This document shows positions 1 through 8,310 of a DNA stretch of 49,161 nt, piece by piece (within the stretch, counting starts at the first letter, position 1; each line of letters opens with the position of its first letter). Source of the DNA: SCGC-AAA076-P13 sp964613455 (GTDB lineage: Bacteria > Pseudomonadota > Gammaproteobacteria > Magnimaribacterales > D2472). The notes under the pieces are model-generated. The model did not search any database. It saw only the letters and a list, made by a program, of their open reading frames with translations, and was not told where the DNA came from. The stretch is taken from positions 1-49,161 of the forward strand of contig CAZTGS010000006.1 of assembly GCA_964613455.1 (NCBI GenBank). The letters are read 5' to 3'. A program made the translations under genes and the position numbers.

Positions 1-291
1 ACATGATAATGTAAAGATATTATCACCTTTCTTTTTAATTTTTATAGCCTCTGAACCAGACAATGACTTGGACCCAGCCCAATCACCGCTAGCTGTGCAA
101 GATGACGAATTTGTAGATGCCCATGTTAGTGTTATTTCTTGATTGATCTCTGATGAAATGCTTGAGGAAGATAAAGTTATTGCTGGAGCTGGGGCTGGAG
201 CTGGAGCTGGAGCTTCACCACCACCACCACCACCACCACAAGAAGCTAAAATAAATAAAGAAGTTGTAAGAAAAAGATATTTTTTTGGCAT
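1..291 (-). CDS. Poly-Gly lipoprotein, partial (3' end outside window)
   Basis: An ATG at 291 opens a frame that runs off the window's left edge (97 codons visible). The protein starts with a lipoprotein signal peptide ending in LASC, so Cys18 should be the lipidated residue. Seven glycines follow, then five Ala-Pro repeats, a likely flexible tether. The last visible part (ITLTW followed by NSSSCTASGDW) looks like an Ig-like surface domain of a type common in marine gammaproteobacterial lipoproteins; that is family memory, not a search. It is divergent from the lipoprotein gene at 800, which has the same Cys-poly-Gly architecture. Function unknown; probably an outer-membrane or surface protein. 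Confidence 0.75.
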   Translation of the reverse strand, partial: MPKKYLFLTTSLFILASCGGGGGGGEAPAPAPAPAPAITLSSSSISSEINQEITLTWASTNSSSCTASGDWAGSKSLSGSEAIKIKKKGDNIFTLSC

Positions 292-799
292 GTTATTTTT
301 TTAAATAGTTAAGTAATTTTATAGTCTTATATTATGTATAATTTGCAAGCATAAATAACTTACTTTTAGTAAGGTATATTATATTTTTGTATTAAAACTA
401 CAAAAATAATACCTAAATAAAGCTATTAAAGCAGTATATATTAAATATATTGACAGATTATATCGATTTGTTGCATATTAGACTACAAGAATTGCTGTGT
501 AACTAAAGAATTCTAATTTCATATAAATATGAATAAAAATATTTCAGTTGCCCAGCTCTATACATACCCTATTTATAAATAGAGTTGATGTTTGGTAGAA
601 GTAGTAATTTTATAACTCCTTATCTATTATTCCCCTCATATCACTCAGGCTATATACAAACGCAGCAATTCTTACATTTACCCTTGAAAGTATGTGTATT
701 GATTAATAACTAGACCTGTTTTGCTGCTATCTTGGATAATTGAGACATCTCTTATTCTTACATATTTCAGACGACCAGAATAAACATTTTGGTGAATTT
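292..799. other. Intergenic region between two divergent lipoprotein genes
   Basis: About 500 bases of very AT-rich DNA between the divergent starts at 291 and 800. I see no convincing coding frame, tRNA or riboswitch. A 14-bp perfect palindrome (CTATTTATAAATAG) lies at 569-582 and could be an operator or a chance AT-rich palindrome. Promoters for both flanking genes must lie here, but I cannot pick a clear pair of boxes. Confidence 0.5.
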
Positions 800-2341
800 A
801 TGAAAAAACTATTTAATAAAACCTATCTGCTAATAGCAGTATTCTTCATTGCATCTTGCGGCGGCGGCGGAGGTGGTGGCGGTGCTGGGGATTCTGGAAG
901 TGGTGGTGGCTATGGCAATACTAATACTGCCCCTAGTATCACAAATACTACTCTTAATATATCTGTTGAAGAGAATCAAACTTCAGCCTTTACAGTAACG
1001 GCTACTGATCCTAACGGAGACTCACTAACCTTCTCTATCTCTGGAGACGATTCTTCACTCATGAGTATCACTAACGCTGGTGTTGTTTCTTTTAACACAG
1101 CTCCTGACTTTGAAGTTCCTTCAGATGCAAATGCTGATAATATTTATATGATTGTTGCTGCAGTATCCGATGGCTCGCTTAGTGACTCAAAAACATTTCA
1201 AGTTACAGTAACTAATGATACTTCTGATGATGAAGTTGCATCAGCTTGGGATGGAACTTTAATTATGGATGCTACTTACGCGCCTTATGATAAACACGCA
1301 ACATCTTATGCACTAATTCTTGCTGGGCTTCCTGATGTCACTGATGAATTTGTAACGAATGTAGCAAATATTACTAACAGAGTTTTAGCCTCTAATGCAT
1401 CCACTAATGCATCGAGCAGAAATACATTATTGAATGGTTTTATTACAAATAAGGCTTTGCAAAGAATAGGTAGAACAAGCATGAGCAGCTATGACCCTTC
1501 TTTGAATGAAGATAATTATCCTGGCTGGGATAACATCAATGATAATTTCGACGTGATAGATTTTATTTGGGAAGCAACTTCGGATTCTGATAGCCAAACA
1601 AAAGAAAATCAGATCAATTCTATTTTAGAACATTTACTTCATACAATTACACTCGGATATGACAGAGTTTTTAATAACTGGTCTTATGACGACCAAACTT
1701 CTGAACTTAATTTGGCTATGAAACAGGCTGAAGAAATGGGACATTATGATACTACTGGAATGTATACAAATGTTGATGAAGCTACTCGAAAAAGAATTGT
1801 TGCTCAAGAGTTTGCTTATTGGATGATATTAACGGGCTGGGATTTAAAAAGCTCTTATGCTCCTGACGCTTCACCAGAATGGACTATTTTGACAGCTTCA
1901 GAAATGGAAACAAAGCTTCCACTTGCCCACACGTTATTTACTGATACAGTTAATGGAGTTTTAGTTAATCCAACTAAAGAATATTTAGATGGTTTAACAT
2001 TTTCATCTATTTCTTCAGAGCCACAAACTGAGACAATTCAAGTTTCTATTGCAGCCAATAATTCTGGGTCAGGAAATGTATATGTTATTGATGGAGTTCA
2101 AAAGAAATCATTAACATTGAAGATTGGAACCACCTACACTTTCACTCACTCATCAAGTCATCCGTTTAGATTTTCCAATACTTCAAATGGTACCCATGGA
2201 GGAGGAGCAGAATATATGAATGGTGTAACAACTTCTTCAGGATCCACCGTAATAGAAGTTACTGCTAATACCTCAACAACACTTTACTATTATTGTTCAA
2301 TTCATTCGGGTATGGGTGGATCAATAACTATTACTGAGTAA
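800..2341 (+). CDS. Lipoprotein with cadherin-like domain and C-terminal cupredoxin-like copper domain
   Basis: I chose ATG 800 over the upstream in-frame TTG at 740 because it gives a normal lipoprotein signal with lipobox IASC and Cys20. The 513-residue protein then has eight glycines. A cadherin-like beta domain follows (about residues 43-140; DPNGD and SDGSLSDS motifs). A helical region of about 250 residues that I do not recognise comes next; it contains an E277-H278-x2-H281 cluster that might bind metal. The C-terminal domain (about 411-513) has a type-1 copper ligand set in the expected order: His454, then C499-x2-H502-x2-M505 within YYYCSIHSGMGG. This predicts a surface-anchored blue-copper-like electron carrier or a copper-binding module. 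The middle-domain function is unknown. Confidence 0.8.
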   Translation: MKKLFNKTYLLIAVFFIASCGGGGGGGGAGDSGSGGGYGNTNTAPSITNTTLNISVEENQTSAFTVTATDPNGDSLTFSISGDDSSLMSITNAGVVSFNTAPDFEVPSDANADNIYMIVAAVSDGSLSDSKTFQVTVTNDTSDDEVASAWDGTLIMDATYAPYDKHATSYALILAGLPDVTDEFVTNVANITNRVLASNASTNASSRNTLLNGFITNKALQRIGRTSMSSYDPSLNEDNYPGWDNINDNFDVIDFIWEATSDSDSQTKENQINSILEHLLHTITLGYDRVFNNWSYDDQTSELNLAMKQAEEMGHYDTTGMYTNVDEATRKRIVAQEFAYWMILTGWDLKSSYAPDASPEWTILTASEMETKLPLAHTLFTDTVNGVLVNPTKEYLDGLTFSSISSEPQTETIQVSIAANNSGSGNVYVIDGVQKKSLTLKIGTTYTFTHSSSHPFRFSNTSNGTHGGGAEYMNGVTTSSGSTVIEVTANTSTTLYYYCSIHSGMGGSITITE

Positions 2342-2351
2342 GTCATCAAAA

Positions 2352-2660
2352 CTACTGGCTAAATCTATTTAAATTTTTAGCCAGTTTCTTAGAATATCTT
2401 TTAAAAATTTTTAAAGATTTTTTTAGGTCTGTGGAATCTTCTTCTTCAGCAAGTGAATAGCCATCCCAGTAAGAAATCTTGTATCCGTCACTCAACTCAA
2501 CTATCTCTATTGATGCAGCGTCTGAATTGGATGAGTCGTCATGACTGATTATCACTGATCGATCATTGAGAACTATCGACGTATTGGGAACTTCAGTAAA
2601 AATAGACTTAAATAAATTCTCTATCTGAATATGATTACTTTTTATATTTTTGTTGATCAT
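2352..2660 (-). CDS. Hypothetical protein, last gene of the superoperon
   Basis: 102-residue soluble protein starting at ATG 2660; the longer frame would need a TTG at 2678. It overlaps the end of the DUF2805 gene by 26 bases, so the two are probably translationally coupled. The centre is acidic and serine-rich (HDDSSNSDAAS) and the C-terminus is lysine-rich (KRYSKKLAKNLNR). No signal peptide, membrane segment or family I recognise. Probably real, given its tight position and good coding character. Confidence 0.6.
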   Translation of the reverse strand: MINKNIKSNHIQIENLFKSIFTEVPNTSIVLNDRSVIISHDDSSNSDAASIEIVELSDGYKISYWDGYSLAEEEDSTDLKKSLKIFKRYSKKLAKNLNRFSQ

Positions 2661-2892
2661 AAGAATGATGCCTACCAACTACTCCAAACTCTCTTAGGCC
2701 AACGTGTTTTGTTTTTCGGCCTCGGGCTCTTTTTCTCCACAAGGTATAACTATTTTTTTTAAGATTATCTCTCATCAAGTCCTCTACTTGATTCTGATTT
2801 AAACCATACGTAGCCTCAATGGCATCAAAGGGAGTTCTATCCTCCCATGCCATTTCAATTATTCTTGAGATATCAGATTCTTCGAAAGTCAT
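2635..2892 (-). CDS. DUF2805 / TIGR03643 family small protein
   Basis: 85-residue protein beginning MTFEESDISRIIEMAWEDRT and containing LWRKRARGRKTKH. Both stretches match my memory of the DUF2805 (TIGR03643) family, small conserved proteins of unknown role found in marine gammaproteobacteria, Bacteroidetes and cyanobacteria. The N-terminal half looks helix-turn-helix-like and the C-terminus is strongly basic, so nucleic-acid binding is possible but unproven. It sits at the tail of the minus-strand operon, 11 bases after the small gene at 2904-3071. Confidence 0.75.
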   Translation of the reverse strand: MTFEESDISRIIEMAWEDRTPFDAIEATYGLNQNQVEDLMRDNLKKNSYTLWRKRARGRKTKHVGLREFGVVGRHHSYDQQKYKK

Positions 2893-2903
2893 AATTATTA
2901 AAG

Positions 2904-3071
2904 CTAACCTTTTAGCTTGGTGATTTCAGACTCAAGCTCAGCTATTCTTCTTTTTAATGGTTCAAGTTCATCATGCTTTATAAAGCCAGATTCTTTCATA
3001 AATTTTTCAAGAGCGGGCTTCATCATTTTTTCCATATTCTTTGCATCTTTCATCATGGCAAATGGATTCAT
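2904..3071 (-). CDS. Small coiled-coil protein, UbiK/BMFP-like
   Basis: 55-residue protein. ATG 3071 is chosen because it directly follows a strong Shine-Dalgarno (AAGGAGAAACGT before ATG); the longer upstream frame overlaps the end of rsmJ and lacks such a site. The first 25 residues are methionine-rich and amphipathic (MNPFAMMKDAKNMEKMMKP). The C-terminus (HDELEPLKRRIAELESEI) is a short coiled coil like the tail of the BMFP/UbiK family. UbiK proteins are longer (about 80-95 residues) and assist ubiquinone synthesis, so the match is tentative. Confidence 0.6.
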   Translation of the reverse strand: MNPFAMMKDAKNMEKMMKPALEKFMKESGFIKHDELEPLKRRIAELESEITKLKG

Positions 3072-3096
3072 ACGTTTCTCCTTAATTTGATTTGTA

Positions 3097-3834
3097 TTAT
3101 ATATAAATATCGAATCGAGTGGACTTGCCTTTGACTTGATAATTGATATTTTTATCAAGCACTTCTGCTTTAATTGGTCTTTTTAAAACTATTTTTTTAT
3201 ACCCGAATTCTTTTATGTCAAAAAACAAATCATCTGGTGATTCTTGAATGTTTTCAATTTCCAAAATGGTCCTAATAATATTCATATTGCCGGATCTTAG
3301 AACATTCTTTTTTATCTCAGGGTAAAGGGGGTCTAAATAAATTAAATCTATGTCTATATCTATATCTTTATAAACATCTACTGAGTTTTTATTAAGCAGA
3401 GTTAAATTTTCTAAATAAGGTAATTCTGTTTTAGCTCTATTAATAGCGTCTTTTACTAACAAATACACTATTTTGCTTTGTTCACAAGCAATAACTTTAT
3501 GCCCAAGGGCTAAAAAAATTAATGCATCAGACAAAAAGCCTCCGGTTCCATCAAAGATAGTTAATATGTCTTTATTTTTTCCAAGCGTCTTTTTCAGCAG
3601 CGTTTCATGATCTGATCTTTTCAATCTCCAGCCCATAGGTCCTGATAAGAAGTCTATATATAGAATATTAGATGTATTTGTCAGATCTTCTATAAATGAA
3701 ATCCCTTTATCATTGATCTGTAATAAAGAACCATGAGAGGGAATCTCTATAGTTATTTCTATGTTTAAGTATTTGGATATCTCATTTGCTCTATCAAGAT
3801 ACTTGCTTTGGTCTGCATATACTAAGCAACTCAT
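3097..3834 (-). CDS. rsmJ: 16S rRNA m2G1516 methyltransferase RsmJ
   Basis: SAM-dependent methyltransferase predicted to methylate G1516 of 16S rRNA. Family landmarks are present: DFLSGPMGWRLKRSDHE in the middle, a degenerate SAM-binding loop (FDGTGGFLSDALIFLALG), and the catalytic-type segment IYLDPLYP. The start at 3834 makes a 4-base ATGA overlap with the uppP stop, giving 245 residues, close to the usual length; the longer frame to 3864 is not needed. It is part of the uppP-rsmJ end of the superoperon. Confidence 0.88.
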   Translation of the reverse strand: MSCLVYADQSKYLDRANEISKYLNIEITIEIPSHGSLLQINDKGISFIEDLTNTSNILYIDFLSGPMGWRLKRSDHETLLKKTLGKNKDILTIFDGTGGFLSDALIFLALGHKVIACEQSKIVYLLVKDAINRAKTELPYLENLTLLNKNSVDVYKDIDIDIDLIYLDPLYPEIKKNVLRSGNMNIIRTILEIENIQESPDDLFFDIKEFGYKKIVLKRPIKAEVLDKNINYQVKGKSTRFDIYI

Positions 3835-4622
3835 ACCATTAAAAGCAATAAAGCTCCTAGGCAAAATCTATAGACCACAAAAGGATACATCCCAATTTTA
3901 TCAACAAAGGCTAAAAAGTATTTGATTGTATAAAAAGCAAAAATTGATGATGTAAAGAATCCAATAAACAATGCCGAGATGTTAATAATACTTTCAGTTA
4001 CTATTACATCCCCAACCATAAAAACCAAAGCGCCCAGGATAGTTGGAATTGCTAACATAAAAGAAAATTTTGAAGCATCTTTAAGATTGAGACCAATAAA
4101 CAATGCAGCAGTTATGGCTGTTCCAGATCTCGATGCACCCGGTAATAAAGCAAAAACCTGGAAGAGACCAATAAATATAGCTCCCAAAAAAGTTAACTGA
4201 AGTAATGTCTTATTTTTTAAGTTTATTTTATAAGCTAGCAATAATAGCCCTGCAAAAATAATATTCATCCATGCAATGCTTGAAATGTTATCTCTATTAG
4301 ATGAGATTAGATCTGAAGCGAAAAAGCCAAATATCACTATTGGAATTGTTGCTAATATAAGAAGGTAAGATAAATTTCTTTCTGCTCTTAATTCTTCTCT
4401 ATTTACAAAAAAAGATTTAGTCATTTTAATAAGATCTGATTTGAAATAAAAAATAACAGCTAACAAGGTTCCTGCATGCACAGCTATATCGAATGCCAGA
4501 CCCAAGTCAGTTGACCCTAAAATTAGAGATGGAAATAAAAGATGAGCTGAACTAGATACAGGTAAAAACTCTGTTAATCCCTGAACAATACCTAAGATAA
4601 AACTTAATATTAAATCATTCAT
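3831..4622 (-). CDS. uppP: Undecaprenyl-diphosphatase
   Basis: 263-residue multi-pass membrane enzyme that dephosphorylates undecaprenyl diphosphate to recycle the lipid carrier for peptidoglycan and other envelope polymers. Visible motifs are the N-terminal IVQGLTEFLPVSSSAH, with the catalytic glutamate and serine-rich loop, and PGASRSG in the second half, both diagnostic of the BacA/UppP family. About eight hydrophobic segments. Its start overlaps the end of tsaB by 8 bases and its stop overlaps the rsmJ start by 4. Confidence 0.93.
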   Translation of the reverse strand: MNDLILSFILGIVQGLTEFLPVSSSAHLLFPSLILGSTDLGLAFDIAVHAGTLLAVIFYFKSDLIKMTKSFFVNREELRAERNLSYLLILATIPIVIFGFFASDLISSNRDNISSIAWMNIIFAGLLLLAYKINLKNKTLLQLTFLGAIFIGLFQVFALLPGASRSGTAITAALFIGLNLKDASKFSFMLAIPTILGALVFMVGDVIVTESIINISALFIGFFTSSIFAFYTIKYFLAFVDKIGMYPFVVYRFCLGALLLLMV

Positions 4623-5046
4623 TTATTTTTTTGTATTGAGTAATGCTAGCGTATACAGGATTTGCATTATTTGGCATAAACCTAGAATGATCGAAGCCTG
4701 ATTCTGAATATTCCACTAATGCATGTTTAGCAATCTGATCAGCTGATATCTTGTCAGCTTCATCGGTCTTAACTGCTATAAGTGGTTTCTTAAGGGCTGT
4801 TGTTATGCCTTTCATGAAACTAGCAACACTTCTGGTTGCAGTGTAAGAGCCAGAGCTATTAGCATAAGAGAATAGATCGATATCTGTTAATTTAAAAATT
4901 GAATTAAGGCCTATATTGCTAAGTAAGTTATTCCAATCAGGCCTATCTTTTCTTTTGTGATTGATGGAAAAACTAATAACATCATCAAGGTAAATAACAG
5001 AAACAGAAGTCTGATCTCCAGAACTTTGAATTGCTAAAACATTCAT
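4615..5046 (-). CDS. tsaB: Shortened TsaB-like tRNA t6A synthesis protein
   Basis: TsaB is the ASKHA-fold partner of TsaD in making N6-threonylcarbamoyladenosine on tRNA. This copy has 143 residues against about 230 usually. The N-terminal lobe is recognisable: MNVLAIQSSGDQTSVSVIY strand pair, GSYTATRS for the usual GSFTGxR, and KGITTALKKPLIAV. The end (NNANPVYAS) matches the usual C-terminal xAxPVYLR. The missing part is internal, roughly residues 110-205 of the E. coli protein, and is cleanly in frame. It sits between adk and uppP with a 3-base gap and an 8-base overlap, so it is under normal operon selection rather than a decaying gene. Confidence 0.75.
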   Translation of the reverse strand: MNVLAIQSSGDQTSVSVIYLDDVISFSINHKRKDRPDWNNLLSNIGLNSIFKLTDIDLFSYANSSGSYTATRSVASFMKGITTALKKPLIAVKTDEADKISADQIAKHALVEYSESGFDHSRFMPNNANPVYASITQYKKINE

Positions 5047-5049
5047 TTT

Positions 5050-5694
5050 TTATAGTTCGTTAGATATATCTTCAAAAACCTTTTCAACACTTTGAGAGCC
5101 ATCAACAGTGATGTACTTGAGATCGCTATTAGACGACTGCTTTGTATAGAACTCAGATAATGGTTTGGTTTGCTCATGGTAAACGTCCAATCTTTTTAGA
5201 ACAGTTTCAGGTTTATCGTCTTCTCTTTGAATTAATGATTCACCGGTTTCATTATCTAATCCATTTTCAGTAGGTGGATTGAAGTCAATATGGTAGTTTC
5301 TGCCTGAGCCTGGATGAACTCTTCTTCCTGACATTCTATTCACTATCATTTCATCATCAACACTTATTTCAACGACATGAGTAAATTGTATTCCCATTTC
5401 AGCTAGCTCATTTGCCTGGCCTAACGTCCTCGGTACACCATCAAATAGAGAGCCGTTTATGCAATCAGGTTTGGTTAATCTATCTTTAATCAGAGAGCCA
5501 ATAATTTCATCAGATACTAAAGCTCCTGAATCAAGAATATTTGAAACTTTTTTTCCGAAATCACTCCCTGAAGCCACTGCCTCACGAAGCATGTCTCCAG
5601 TACTTATTTTAGGAATACTAAACAAGTCACAAATCAAATCAGCCTGAGTACCCTTTCCTGCCCCTGGAGGCCCTAATAAAATAATATTTTTCAT
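5050..5694 (-). CDS. adk: Adenylate kinase
   Basis: 214-residue cytoplasmic enzyme interconverting ATP + AMP and 2 ADP. The P-loop GPPGAGKGTQ lies at residues 7-16, with the AMP-binding TGDMLR, FDGVPRTLGQA (a variant of the usual DGFPR), and the RRVHPGSGR start of the long-form LID. The LID has no zinc cysteines, as in E. coli-type enzymes. Starts by a 4-base overlap with the acpS stop. Confidence 0.95.
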   Translation of the reverse strand: MKNIILLGPPGAGKGTQADLICDLFSIPKISTGDMLREAVASGSDFGKKVSNILDSGALVSDEIIGSLIKDRLTKPDCINGSLFDGVPRTLGQANELAEMGIQFTHVVEISVDDEMIVNRMSGRRVHPGSGRNYHIDFNPPTENGLDNETGESLIQREDDKPETVLKRLDVYHEQTKPLSEFYTKQSSNSDLKYITVDGSQSVEKVFEDISNEL

Positions 5695-6068
5695 TTTTCC
5701 AATATAGCAAAAGCTATCGCATAATTTTTTTCGTCTGCAAGACTAACATGGGTTTTTACAATCCCCAAGTCTGCAATTACATCATTTATACCATTTAATG
5801 GGTTAAAAGTTGGTTTTCCATGCTCATCTCTTAATATTTCAATATTTTGAAATGATATTTTATTCCTGATACCAGTTCCAAAAGCTTTGGAGATTGCTTC
5901 TTTTCCAGCAAATTGTTTGGCTAAATAATTAATTTGTTTTTTATTTTCAAAAGACTCGTATGAAGTTAATTCTGATTCTGACAATATTTTTTTTGCAAAA
6001 ACATCCAGCGATTCCATCTTCTCTATTCTTAAGACATCAACGATATCTGTTCCAATGCCAAATATCAT
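5691..6068 (-). CDS. acpS: Holo-[acyl-carrier-protein] synthase
   Basis: 125-residue trimeric phosphopantetheinyl transferase that converts apo-ACP to holo-ACP. It begins with the diagnostic GIGTDIVDVLRIEK (Mg-binding Asp) and has FAGKEAISKAFGTGI, the second metal/CoA motif. ATGA overlaps on both sides (recO stop and adk start). In most gammaproteobacteria pdxJ lies between recO and acpS; here it is absent. Confidence 0.95.
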   Translation of the reverse strand: MIFGIGTDIVDVLRIEKMESLDVFAKKILSESELTSYESFENKKQINYLAKQFAGKEAISKAFGTGIRNKISFQNIEILRDEHGKPTFNPLNGINDVIADLGIVKTHVSLADEKNYAIAFAILEK

Positions 6069-6760
6069 GACTGAATCCTCTTAAAGATATCTCTACTTGC
6101 AAGATCTCTTCCATCAAGACAAAAGTGAATAGCGGTTTGTGTAAGGTGTTTTAGGTATTTTTTAGAAACTTTAGATAAATCTCTACTTCTTATATTAATT
6201 ATATCTTCGCCAGTAAATTCTGACTCACTGGATTCTCTAAACCCTCTTTCAGGTATAAAAGAATATTTTTTAGTAGCTTCTATATCTTCATTTTTATCAA
6301 TATCTGTTTCAAAATCTAACCCATAGCCAAGCATATCAAGAAGATCTAATTCAAAATGCCTGAGCGTTAGCTCAAGATCATCGCCAGCATGAACTTTAAT
6401 AAGAAATTCTTGATATAAAAGAAATAAATCTTCTTGAGCAGCATCTTTTGGAAGAAGTCTAATTAAAAGCTCATTGATATATAAGAGGCTGTAACTTGTC
6501 TTAGAAAGGCTATTGGTAGTTGATGAAAAATCTCTATCTATATTAGTAAGTGTCTTTAGATCAGATCTTCCAGAATACGTAACCTTGAGTTTAGTGAATG
6601 GAGCAAGGTACCCAAAAAATTTTGATTTTGGCTTTTTTGCACCCCTTGCAATAATTGACATCTTTCCATTTTTTTTACTAAAGATCTCTGCTATGACACT
6701 AGTCTCTCCGTAAGACCTTTGATGTAAAAGAAAGCAATCATCCCATTCGTTATGACTCAT
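6065..6760 (-). CDS. recO: DNA repair protein RecO
   Basis: Mediator that helps load RecA on SSB-coated gaps together with RecR. The N-terminal OB fold shows FLLHQRSYGETSVIAEIF and IIARGAKKPKSKFFGYLAPF; the C-terminal helical domain has LRHFELDLLDMLGYGLDFE. I use ATG 6760 (231 residues); extending to 6778 would require a TTG start. The start overlaps the 3' end of era. No zinc-binding cysteine set is visible. Confidence 0.92.
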   Translation of the reverse strand: MSHNEWDDCFLLHQRSYGETSVIAEIFSKKNGKMSIIARGAKKPKSKFFGYLAPFTKLKVTYSGRSDLKTLTNIDRDFSSTTNSLSKTSYSLLYINELLIRLLPKDAAQEDLFLLYQEFLIKVHAGDDLELTLRHFELDLLDMLGYGLDFETDIDKNEDIEATKKYSFIPERGFRESSESEFTGEDIINIRSRDLSKVSKKYLKHLTQTAIHFCLDGRDLASRDIFKRIQS

Positions 6761-7655
6761 AGCTTCCGCCCACTCCAAGACTTTGAATGTAATCAGAATC
6801 AGTATTCCAATTTTTCTTTACTTTTACCCATGTTTTTAAGAAAACTTTTTTACTAAAATATTCTTCTAACTCAATTCGTGCTTGCTGGCCTATTTTCTTT
6901 AATGTTCCGCCACCCTTACCTATTACTATTTGTTTTTGACTTTCTCTAACAACGTAGATAACTGCGTGTATTTTTATAATCTTTTCCTCATCCTCTAAAA
7001 GCTCAACCTGAACGAATGTATCGTGAGGCAATTCATCACCAAGCATACGAATAATTTTTTCTCTTATAAGCTCAGATATCATAAATAGATCTTTATGATT
7101 ACTTTTAAGACTTTCCTCTCCGTATATATGTTGGTTTTCAGGTAAATATTTTTGTATTAATACTTCGAGATCACTAATACCTTCATTATTAATAGCTGAA
7201 ATTGGAATAATATCTAAGAAGCTGTATTCTTCTGCCAGTCTAGCCATCATCGGTAATAACTTATTTTTATCTGTTATTTGATCTACTTTATTTACGACAC
7301 ATATTACTTGAGAGCCGGCTTCTTTAAGCTTTTCTAAGACTGATAAATCTTGCTCATCCAAAGTTAATCTTTGAACAACAAATAAAATAATATCAGAATC
7401 ATCTATAAGGCTTTGAGCAGATCGATTCAAAACCTTATTCATCACTTTTGGTGATTTAATATGCATACCAGGAGTATCAGCAAAAATCATTTGCTTATTT
7501 TCAACTGTTTTAATTCCTAAAATATTATTTCGGGTTGTTTGTGACTTTCTTGATGTAATAGAAATCTTTTTTCCTAAGATGTGATTTAGTATTGTCGACT
7601 TGCCTACATTAGGTTTTCCAATAATTGAAATATAGCCGCAATAAGTTTTACTCAT
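6750..7655 (-). CDS. era: GTPase Era
   Basis: 301-residue GTPase that binds the 3' end of 16S rRNA during 30S maturation. G1 is GKPNVGKST, G3 is DTPGMH, G4 is NKVD. The C-terminal KH domain carries VIGKGGGTLKKIGQQARIEL. Preceded by AAGGAAAATA before ATG; the start overlaps the rnc stop by 8 bases, the usual rnc-era coupling. Confidence 0.96.
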   Translation of the reverse strand: MSKTYCGYISIIGKPNVGKSTILNHILGKKISITSRKSQTTRNNILGIKTVENKQMIFADTPGMHIKSPKVMNKVLNRSAQSLIDDSDIILFVVQRLTLDEQDLSVLEKLKEAGSQVICVVNKVDQITDKNKLLPMMARLAEEYSFLDIIPISAINNEGISDLEVLIQKYLPENQHIYGEESLKSNHKDLFMISELIREKIIRMLGDELPHDTFVQVELLEDEEKIIKIHAVIYVVRESQKQIVIGKGGGTLKKIGQQARIELEEYFSKKVFLKTWVKVKKNWNTDSDYIQSLGVGGSYES

Positions 7656-8310
7656 TATTTTCCTTAATATGATTGAGTACTTTTAAGGCAACGGCAGTTT
7701 CTGCAGATCTTTTAGTGAAACCGCTGGATTGAAAGTCTGTTCCTTTAAAATGAATGCTGCAATTAAAACCAGAATCTCCTGCATCTTTAATTTCATACTT
7801 AGGCAATTCAAGTTTCATAGATTGAAGTAATTCCTGCAGCTCAGTTTTGGAATCTTTAAAATTCATATCAGCCGATAAAGCTTTTAAATCTAAATCAAAT
7901 ATTTCTAGAATAATAATATTCACCTGATCCCATCCTCCATCTAAGAAAATTGCACCAACAAGTGCTTCAAAAGAGTCCTCAAGAATAGAGTTCTTTCTAT
8001 CTTTAGAAAGATTTGCAGTTCCTTTTGAAAGTTGAATGTATTCTTCTAATGACAATTCTTGCGCTTTTCTTGTAAGTGTCTCTGCTCTAACTAAGTGAGC
8101 TCTCATTCTAGTAAGCAACCCTTCTTTTTCATTAGTAAATCTTAAAAAGAGATACTGAGAAATTATTGAATTTAAAACCGAGTCTCCAAGGAACTCTAGT
8201 CGTTCATTGTTGTTGGTATTGCTAAAACTTTTATGAACGAATGCTAGTTCAAGTAATTTAATATTTTTAAAATCATAGGAAAGTCTTGCTTGAAGATCCT
8301 TAAACAACAT
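7648..8310 (-). CDS. rnc: Ribonuclease III
   Basis: Double-strand-specific endoribonuclease for rRNA precursor and mRNA processing. Signature NERLEFLGDSVLN near residue 40 and the second catalytic stretch EDSFEALVGAIFLDGG; a dsRNA-binding domain forms the last 70 residues. ATG 8310 makes a 1-base TGATG overlap with the lepB stop (220 residues). A GTG immediately upstream at 8313 is an alternative that adds one residue. Confidence 0.95.
   Translation of the reverse strand: MLFKDLQARLSYDFKNIKLLELAFVHKSFSNTNNNERLEFLGDSVLNSIISQYLFLRFTNEKEGLLTRMRAHLVRAETLTRKAQELSLEEYIQLSKGTANLSKDRKNSILEDSFEALVGAIFLDGGWDQVNIIILEIFDLDLKALSADMNFKDSKTELQELLQSMKLELPKYEIKDAGDSGFNCSIHFKGTDFQSSGFTKRSAETAVALKVLNHIKENNE

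Noticed and set aside
181..240. Glycine and Ala-Pro codon runs as a phase-variable tract
   Set aside because: The repeat units are 3 and 6 bases, so slippage would change length but not frame; no on/off switching is expected.
4615..5046. tsaB as a decaying pseudogene
   Set aside because: The frame is intact, both conserved ends are present and the gene overlaps or abuts its operon neighbours.
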